Of a stretch of 11,854 nucleotides of DNA, positions 7,407 to 11,854 are shown in pieces. A program made the position numbers and the translations under genes. The notes beneath the pieces are model-generated. The model ran no database searches. It had not been told where the DNA came from and saw only the letters and a program-made list of their open reading frames with translations. This DNA is from an uncultured Bacteroidales bacterium (GTDB lineage Bacteria; Bacteroidota; Bacteroidia; Bacteroidales; Tenuifilaceae). Location of the stretch: the NCBI GenBank assembly GCA_937915475.1, contig CALGIR010000121.1, positions 1 through 11,854 of the forward strand. Reading direction: 5' to 3'. Position 1 is the stretch's first letter; every line of letters begins with the position of its first letter.

Positions 7407-7691
7407 ATGACAAAAGCAGATATCGTTAACGAGATTTCCAAAAAAACTGGAATTGAAAAGGTAACTGTACAGAAGACAGTTGAGGCCTTTATGGAGACAG
7501 TGAAAGAGTCTCTAGTAAAGGATGATAACGTATACCTTAGGGGGTTTGGAAGTTTTATAGTGAAAAAGCGCGCACAAAAAACTGCACGTAACATCTCTAA
7601 AAACACTACCATTATTATACCTGAGCATTATATTCCTGCTTTTAAGCCAGCTAAATCCTTCGTAAACAAGGTTAAAACCCACGTTAAGTAA
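7407..7691 (+). CDS. HU family DNA-binding protein
   Basis: A 94-residue histone-like protein that binds and bends DNA as a dimer and helps organise the nucleoid. The N-terminal helical dimerisation part (residues 1-45) includes TKADIVNEISKKTGIEKV. The central LRGFGSFIVKKR is the HU/IHF signature strand, and the DNA-binding arm covers KTARNISKNTTIIIPEHY, with the proline at the position expected to intercalate into DNA, before the closing AFKPAKSFVNKVK. Length is normal for the family. The ATG at 7407 is preceded by an A/T-rich stretch with no Shine-Dalgarno sequence, as is usual in this phylum. The sequence does not tell an HU homodimer from an IHF-like partner, so no symbol is given. A 30-codon basic gene follows after 34 bases, probably on the same transcript. 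Confidence 0.95.
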   Translation: MTKADIVNEISKKTGIEKVTVQKTVEAFMETVKESLVKDDNVYLRGFGSFIVKKRAQKTARNISKNTTIIIPEHYIPAFKPAKSFVNKVKTHVK

Positions 7692-7725
7692 TCCACTTAT
7701 TTAATCACATAATAATAATATTACC

Positions 7726-7818
7726 ATGCCAAGCGGAAAAAAAAGAAAGAGGCATAAGATGGCAACCCACAAGCGTAAAAAACGCTTGCGTAAAAATCGC
7801 CACAAGAAGAAGAAATAA
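7726..7818 (+). CDS. AURKAIP1/COX24 domain-like small basic protein, likely ribosomal
   Basis: A 30-residue ORF beginning MPSGKKRKRHKMATHKRKKR, with 21 of 30 residues Lys, Arg or His (12, 6 and 3). Tiny proteins of this kind are widespread in Bacteroidota and are annotated with the AURKAIP1/COX24 domain, whose mitochondrial member (mS38) is a small-subunit ribosomal protein. A ribosomal or rRNA-binding role is therefore inferred, not shown. It lies 34 bases after the HU gene and 114 bases before the ribonuclease gene, in the same direction. It is far below common ORF length cut-offs, and random short ORFs seldom have such a uniformly basic composition. The TAA at 7816-7818 adjoins the first of two leader hairpins. 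I matched it to the family from memory. Confidence 0.85.
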   Translation: MPSGKKRKRHKMATHKRKKRLRKNRHKKKK

Positions 7819-7841
7819 GGTTGTAATAACATAACAACTTT
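7817..7841 (+). other. Weak stem-loop after the small basic gene
   Basis: AAGGTTGT (7817-7824) can pair with ACAACTTT (7834-7841) over 8 base pairs including one G-U, around a 9-base loop. It begins within the TAA of the small gene. No T-run follows directly, so a terminator role is doubtful. Its 5' arm is also complementary to part of the next hairpin. Confidence 0.4.
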
Positions 7842-7855
7842 GAAAACCAACATGT

Positions 7856-7889
7856 CCAACCTAAGGAACTACAATGTTCTTTAGGTTGG
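7856..7889 (+). promoter_or_regulatory. Strong stem-loop in the leader of the ribonuclease gene
   Basis: CCAACCTAAGGAAC (7856-7869) pairs with GTTCTTTAGGTTGG (7876-7889) over 14 base pairs, one of them G-U, with loop TACAAT. TATTGTTTAAT follows, T-rich but not a clean T-run, so it may be a leaky terminator of the HU/small-gene unit or a 5'-UTR element of the ribonuclease gene, 43 bases downstream. E. coli RNase E controls its own mRNA through leader hairpins; a similar role here is only an analogy. Confidence 0.65.
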
Positions 7890-7932
7890 TATTGTTTAAT
7901 AACACCTCACCAAAACTTAATACATTCTGAAT

Positions 7933-9483
7933 GTGAATACAGAGCTTATTATTGATGTACGAACATCTGAAGTTGCTTTAGCTCTGCTTGAAGACAAACA
8001 ACTTGTTGAACTCAACAAAGAGAAAAGCAACGTTCAGTTTTCGGTTGGCGACATCTATCTTGGTAAGGTTAAGAAAATAATGCCTGGGCTAAACGCTGCA
8101 TTTGTTGACGTAGGTTACGAAAGAGATGCATTTTTGCACTACCTCGATCTAGGACCACAGTTTAAGTCGTTTCATAAGTTTTTACAGGTTGCTCAAACAA
8201 AAAAAGGAAAAGTAGTAACACTTCCAAAGTTCAAACTTGAACCTGAGATTGACAAGGGCGGTAAAATATCCAATATTCTTACAAGCGGACAAACCGTGCT
8301 TGTTCAAATTGCCAAAGAACCCATTTCTACTAAGGGACCAAGGCTAAGTGCTGAGATTTCCATAGCAGGGCGAAACATTGTACTTCTCCCCTTTTCAGAT
8401 AAGGTATCCATTTCGCAAAAAATCACCTCTACTGAGGAACGAAAGCGCCTAAAACGATTACTCGAAAGCATAGTTCCTAAGAGCTTTGGTGTAATCATAC
8501 GTACAGCAGCGGAAGGAAAGAAAGTAGCCATCCTCGATGCTGAACTTAAAAGCCTTATCAAAAAATGGGAAATGGCTTACGATAAGACTAAAAACAGCCA
8601 GCCACCCAGCATAATACTTAGCGAGTTAAAGCGAACCTCAGCCATTATTCGCGATATGCTTAACGTTTCGTTCAACAGCATATATGTTAACGACGACAGC
8701 ATATACAATGACATAAAAGAATACATTAGCACGATTGCACCTGAAAAGGAGAAAATTGTGAAGCTGTACTCTGGCAAAACACCAATTTTCGAGAACTTTG
8801 GAATTGAGAAACAAATCAAGGGACTGTTTGGTAAAACCGTTTCGTTTAAAAGCGGGGCTTACCTTATTATTGAGCATACCGAAGCACTTCACGTAATTGA
8901 TGTGAACAGCGGCAACCGTTCTAAAGCGGGTAACGACCAAGAGACAAATGCCCTTGAGGTTAATCTTGCTGCTGCAGAGGAAATCAACAGACAACTTAGG
9001 CTAAGGGACATGGGCGGAATTATCGTGGTGGATTTCATTGATTTACACCTTAACGAAAACCGCCAAATGGTGTTCGACAAGATGAAAGAGCTTATGAGTA
9101 AGGATAGAACAAAGCACAACATCTTGCCTCTCACCAAATTTGGGCTAATGCAAATAACCAGGCAAAGAGTACGGCCCGAGATGCACATTGAAACACTTGA
9201 AAAATGCCCAACATGCAACGGAACTGGCGAAATTAAGCCAGCCGTGCTCCTCGAAGAGGAGATTGAGAACAGGTTGGCATTCCTTGTAAGCGACAAGGAT
9301 ATAAAAAAGTTTATTCTCAAGGTACATCCATTTGTTGCAGCATATCTTACCAAGGATATTTTTAGTAAGCGTTACAAATGGAGCAAACAATACAAGTGTT
9401 CGCTCAAGGTTATCCCCATCTCATCCTACAATTTTTTAGAGTACAATTTTCTTGACCAAAACGAAAAAAAGATAGAATTCTAA
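7933..9483 (+). CDS. rng: RNase E/G family ribonuclease
   Basis: A 516-residue endoribonuclease of the RNase E/G family, expected to cut single-stranded AU-rich RNA in rRNA maturation and mRNA decay. The S1 RNA-binding domain (about 38-130) holds VGDIYLGKVKKIMPGLNAAF and a charged insertion at about 72-118 that I recall from Bacteroidota homologues. A 5'-sensor/RNase-H-like region follows. The DNase-I-like catalytic part carries Asp323 in HVIDVNSG and Asp367 in GGIIVVDFIDL, the two metal-binding aspartates, and the zinc link is C425 and C428 in EKCPTCNGTGE. The long disordered degradosome scaffold of E. coli RNase E is missing, so the RNase G-like name fits better. The start is GTG at 7933: TAA is in frame at 7918-7920, with no ATG between, and the protein then starts like its homologues. 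A terminator hairpin lies 10 bases after the stop. Confidence 0.93.
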   Translation: MNTELIIDVRTSEVALALLEDKQLVELNKEKSNVQFSVGDIYLGKVKKIMPGLNAAFVDVGYERDAFLHYLDLGPQFKSFHKFLQVAQTKKGKVVTLPKFKLEPEIDKGGKISNILTSGQTVLVQIAKEPISTKGPRLSAEISIAGRNIVLLPFSDKVSISQKITSTEERKRLKRLLESIVPKSFGVIIRTAAEGKKVAILDAELKSLIKKWEMAYDKTKNSQPPSIILSELKRTSAIIRDMLNVSFNSIYVNDDSIYNDIKEYISTIAPEKEKIVKLYSGKTPIFENFGIEKQIKGLFGKTVSFKSGAYLIIEHTEALHVIDVNSGNRSKAGNDQETNALEVNLAAAEEINRQLRLRDMGGIIVVDFIDLHLNENRQMVFDKMKELMSKDRTKHNILPLTKFGLMQITRQRVRPEMHIETLEKCPTCNGTGEIKPAVLLEEEIENRLAFLVSDKDIKKFILKVHPFVAAYLTKDIFSKRYKWSKQYKCSLKVIPISSYNFLEYNFLDQNEKKIEF

Positions 9484-9493
9484 CGCCAATTTA

Positions 9494-9521
9494 AGCCGTT
9501 GCACTCTGCAACGGCTTTTTT
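9494..9521 (+). terminator. Intrinsic terminator of the ribonuclease gene
   Basis: AGCCGTTGCA (9494-9503), loop CTC, TGCAACGGCT (9507-9516), then a run of T to 9521. It is a perfect 10-bp GC-containing stem with a 3-base loop and a T-tract, placed just after the stop codon. Confidence 0.92.
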
Positions 9522-9592
9522 ATGAACTAAATTGTTGAATATAAATACTTAAAGAACGCTTGGTTTTTTTAATGAACTTTAATCTATCAATA

Positions 9593-9623
9593 TTGTTACG
9601 AATACAGTTTAAAAATAATTTTT
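9593..9623 (+). promoter_or_regulatory. Possible promoter for dsbD
   Basis: TTG (9593-9595), a 20-base gap, then TAATTTTT (9616-9623), one mismatch from TAnnTTTG. This would start transcription near 9630 and leave a leader of only about 10 bases. The strong terminator upstream shows that dsbD needs its own promoter somewhere in 9522-9638; this is the best candidate I see there. Confidence 0.35.
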
Positions 9624-9638
9624 CCGAAAACTATAACT

Positions 9639-11678
9639 ATGAAGAGAGCATTTTCAATTGCTGTTGTTGCACTTGCAATTCTAGTTTCAAGTAGCACGTA
9701 TAGCCAAGTTCAAAATCCAGTAAAATGGAAAGTTAGCACACAAAAGGTTGATGAAACAACCTATGATGTAATTTTCGATGCCGCAATAGATATGGGATGG
9801 CAACTATACTCGTCGGAGAACCCTCCGGGCGGGCCTATACCTACAACCTTTATTTTTAATGAGAATGAAGCCTTTTCCGTTGAAGGAACCCCAAGGCCAA
9901 TTGGTGACATCAAAATTGAACACGATGATATTTTTGATTTAGACTTAGCCTATTTTGAAAATAAGGCTCGCTTTATTCAAACGATTAGTCTAAGTAAGAA
10001 CCAAACTAGCGCATTAATATCAGGAGAAATTGAGTACCAAGCTTGTTTTGAGGATAAGTGTATTTTTTTAACCTCCGATTTCTCAACTTCAATTAGTGAA
10101 ACACCAACCACTACAAAAGAAGAAACTACGAACGACAAATCCGCAACAGTAACCACTGAGGATGCGAAAGCTAAAAGTTCAGACTCTTCGTTAATTCTAT
10201 TTTTCCTTATTTCGTTTGCTGCAGGGTTAGCTGGTTTGCTTACCCCCTGCGTATTCCCAATGATACCCATGACGGTATCATTCTTTATGGGCAAGCAAAA
10301 GAATAAGTTTAACGCTATCCTTAATGCTTTTATATTTGGCATCAGCATTATTGTAATATACACATCAATTGGTTTAATTGTTTCGCTAACCAGCGTTGGG
10401 GCAGGGTTTGCCAATCAGCTAGTATCGCATTGGCTTCCAAACCTAATCTTCTTCTTGCTTTTTATGACATTTGCCGCTTCTTTCTTTGGATTGTTCGAAA
10501 TAACGCTACCCAGCAGCTTATCGACAAAAACCGATAGCAAAGCGGATAAGGGTGGGTTTATTGGTTCTTTCTTTATGGCGCTTACGCTGGTAATTGTGAG
10601 CCTATCGTGCGTTGGGCCAATTGTTGGAGCAATCCTTGTTGAATCGGCTGCTGGAATTGGGCTTAAGCCAATTATTGGAATGTTAGGCTTCTCGCTGGCA
10701 TTTGCTGTTCCTTTTACGCTGTTCGCCATTTTTCCATCGTGGCTAAATAAGCTGCCAAAATCAGGTGGATGGTTAAACTCTGTAAAAATTGTTTTAGGCT
10801 TTATTGTGTTAGCCTTTGGTCTAAAGTTCCTTTCGGTTGTCGACCAAAGTTACCATTTAGGAATCCTTGGTCGCGAAGTATTCCTGGCCATTTGGATTGC
10901 CATATTTATAATGCTTGGACTATACCTTCTGGGTAAAATCAGGTTTAAATTCGATTCGCCAGTAGAACATATTGGTTTTGTTAGGATGATGTTGGCTATT
11001 GCCACCTTTGCATTTACCATATTCCTTGTTCCTGGAATGTTTGGTGCTCCTTTAAAAGGTTTATCGGGCTTAATTCCGCCAAAAACAGGACACAGTTTTG
11101 ACCTTGTTGAAATGATTGGACAAAGGTCAACCATCTCAACAAACGATAAATCATCAATTTGTGAAGAACCAAAGCATGCAGACTTTCTCCACCTCCCGCA
11201 CGGCATTCAGGGTTATTTTGACTACGATCAGGCCTTAGCCTGTGCGCGCGAGCAGAACAAACCACTATTTGTTGATTTTGTTGGACATGCCTGCTCAAAC
11301 TGTAAGGTGATGGAGCAAAGAGTTTGGAGCGATCCTCGGGTAATTCAGCGTTTGAAAAACGACTATGTTGTAGTTGCACTTTATGTTGATGAGCGTAAAG
11401 AATTGCCCGAATCGGAATGGATAACCTCAACCGTTGACGGTAAGGTGAAAAACACCATTGGTAAGATAAATGCTGATTTTCAGATTAAGAGGTACAATGT
11501 GAACAGCCAACCATTCTATGTTTTGCTAGATAATGGCGAAGAATTACTAACCAACCCTTATAGCTTTAACACCAACGTTGATGAGTTTGTAGCGTTTTTG
11601 GATAAGGGGATTGAGCAATTCAAAAACAAATCCTCTGCGTTTGGCTCATCACCAATAGAAATAGGGATAGTCAACTAA
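9639..11678 (+). CDS. dsbD: Thiol:disulfide interchange protein DsbD (membrane reductant transporter)
   Basis: A 679-residue inner-membrane protein that carries electrons from cytoplasmic thioredoxin to periplasmic thiol proteins. A Sec signal peptide covers about residues 1-22. The N-terminal periplasmic DsbD-alpha-like domain (about 24-150) has the redox pair C136 and C141 in QACFEDKC. A Thr/Glu/Lys-rich linker (about 152-182) leads to the membrane domain (about 183-475). That domain has the paired cysteines C204 in LLTPCVFPMIPM and C324 in SLSCVGPIVG, in the two matching half-repeats of the family. The C-terminal thioredoxin-like domain (about 525-665) has C552-S-N-C555 in GHACSNCKVME and the cis-proline in NSQPFYVLL. 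All three redox pairs are present, so it should be functional. It is longer than the 565-residue E. coli protein, mostly through the linker and the stretch between membrane and thioredoxin domains. It is transcribed alone, between two terminators. Confidence 0.95.
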   Translation: MKRAFSIAVVALAILVSSSTYSQVQNPVKWKVSTQKVDETTYDVIFDAAIDMGWQLYSSENPPGGPIPTTFIFNENEAFSVEGTPRPIGDIKIEHDDIFDLDLAYFENKARFIQTISLSKNQTSALISGEIEYQACFEDKCIFLTSDFSTSISETPTTTKEETTNDKSATVTTEDAKAKSSDSSLILFFLISFAAGLAGLLTPCVFPMIPMTVSFFMGKQKNKFNAILNAFIFGISIIVIYTSIGLIVSLTSVGAGFANQLVSHWLPNLIFFLLFMTFAASFFGLFEITLPSSLSTKTDSKADKGGFIGSFFMALTLVIVSLSCVGPIVGAILVESAAGIGLKPIIGMLGFSLAFAVPFTLFAIFPSWLNKLPKSGGWLNSVKIVLGFIVLAFGLKFLSVVDQSYHLGILGREVFLAIWIAIFIMLGLYLLGKIRFKFDSPVEHIGFVRMMLAIATFAFTIFLVPGMFGAPLKGLSGLIPPKTGHSFDLVEMIGQRSTISTNDKSSICEEPKHADFLHLPHGIQGYFDYDQALACAREQNKPLFVDFVGHACSNCKVMEQRVWSDPRVIQRLKNDYVVVALYVDERKELPESEWITSTVDGKVKNTIGKINADFQIKRYNVNSQPFYVLLDNGEELLTNPYSFNTNVDEFVAFLDKGIEQFKNKSSAFGSSPIEIGIVN

Positions 11679-11700
11679 CAATTTCTACAGATAAGATAGT

Positions 11701-11737
11701 AAAAGCGCGCATCAAATTTTGATGCGCGCTTTTTTTA
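11701..11737 (+). terminator. Intrinsic terminator of dsbD
   Basis: AAAAGCGCGCATCA (11701-11714) pairs perfectly with TGATGCGCGCTTTT (11720-11733) around AATTT, and the T-run extends to 11737. The stem is 14 base pairs and lies 22 bases after the dsbD stop. The A-run on the left is short (four), so termination should be strongest rightward; weaker leftward action is possible if a minus-strand gene approaches from beyond the window. Confidence 0.92.
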
Positions 11738-11854
11738 CTCTTAAGTTTTTAGCAAAAATATGCTACTGCTTTCCTATCCACAGCTAAATTGTTGTTGAAC
11801 TAGTTAACTAGGAATCAGTTCAAAACAGAAAATAATAAGGCCCTGAAACACTTG

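Noticed and set aside
8889..9353. A 154-codon minus-strand ORF inside the ribonuclease gene
   Set aside because: Antisense shadow of conserved catalytic sequence (HVIDVNSG, VVDFIDL); its Ser/Leu-rich translation has no domain.
9977..11430. Several minus-strand ORFs of 104-145 codons inside dsbD
   Set aside because: They lie opposite an intact gene with all redox motifs, and their translations show no recognisable family.
11795..11823. Inverted repeat TTGAAC ... GTTCAA around the 10-base palindrome TAGTTAACTA
   Set aside because: Short, AT-rich and next to no identified gene; could be an operator for a gene beyond the window but nothing supports it.
11804..11854. Minus-strand frame of 16 codons ending in TAA, possibly the tail of a gene from the right
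   Set aside because: Too short to recognise; the other two minus frames also close quickly, so chance is as likely.

Overview
The window looks like a core chromosomal segment of a Bacteroidota bacterium, probably in or near the Bacteroidales. The evidence is the gliding-motility pair GldE/GldD, a Bacteroidota-type geranylgeranylglyceryl phosphate synthase, a 30-residue AURKAIP1/COX24-like basic protein beside an HU gene, TAnnTTTG promoter elements (the -7 motif of this phylum), and A-rich rather than Shine-Dalgarno-like sequence before most starts. Base composition is moderately AT-rich and even throughout. I see no mobile element, CRISPR array, tRNA or rRNA.

Layout. Bases 2-2298 (+) carry korA (5' end outside the window) and korB, a two-subunit 2-oxoacid:ferredoxin oxidoreductase. 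Facing them on the minus strand is a long same-direction run, read from 7269 down to 2346: mutY, ssb, gldE, gldD, a Sfp-type phosphopantetheinyl transferase and a GGGP synthase. The genes from ssb to the GGGP synthase are tightly spaced and look like one transcript from a promoter just before ssb. The two converging units share a perfect inverted-repeat terminator at 2312-2347. Divergent from mutY, at 7407 onwards (+), are an HU-family gene, the 30-aa basic protein gene, and an RNase E/G-family ribonuclease gene with a structured leader. The ribonuclease gene ends in its own hairpin terminator. Last comes a full-length DsbD-type thiol:disulfide transporter gene (9639-11678) with a strong terminator. 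The final 117 bases hold no gene I can support.

How the genes fit together. Most are housekeeping: ferredoxin-linked 2-oxoacid metabolism (KorAB), oxidative DNA damage repair (MutY), single-strand DNA protection (Ssb), nucleoid structure (HU), a likely ribosome-associated small protein, RNA processing (RNase G), and export of reducing power to the periplasm (DsbD). The ssb-gldE-gldD-PPTase-GGGPS run mixes DNA, envelope, carrier-protein and lipid functions.

I did not find an undescribed multi-gene system. The items most worth a second look are the archaeal-type lipid enzyme at the end of the gld run, the two-hairpin leader before the ribonuclease gene with mutually exclusive pairings, and the very short basic gene that length cut-offs would miss.
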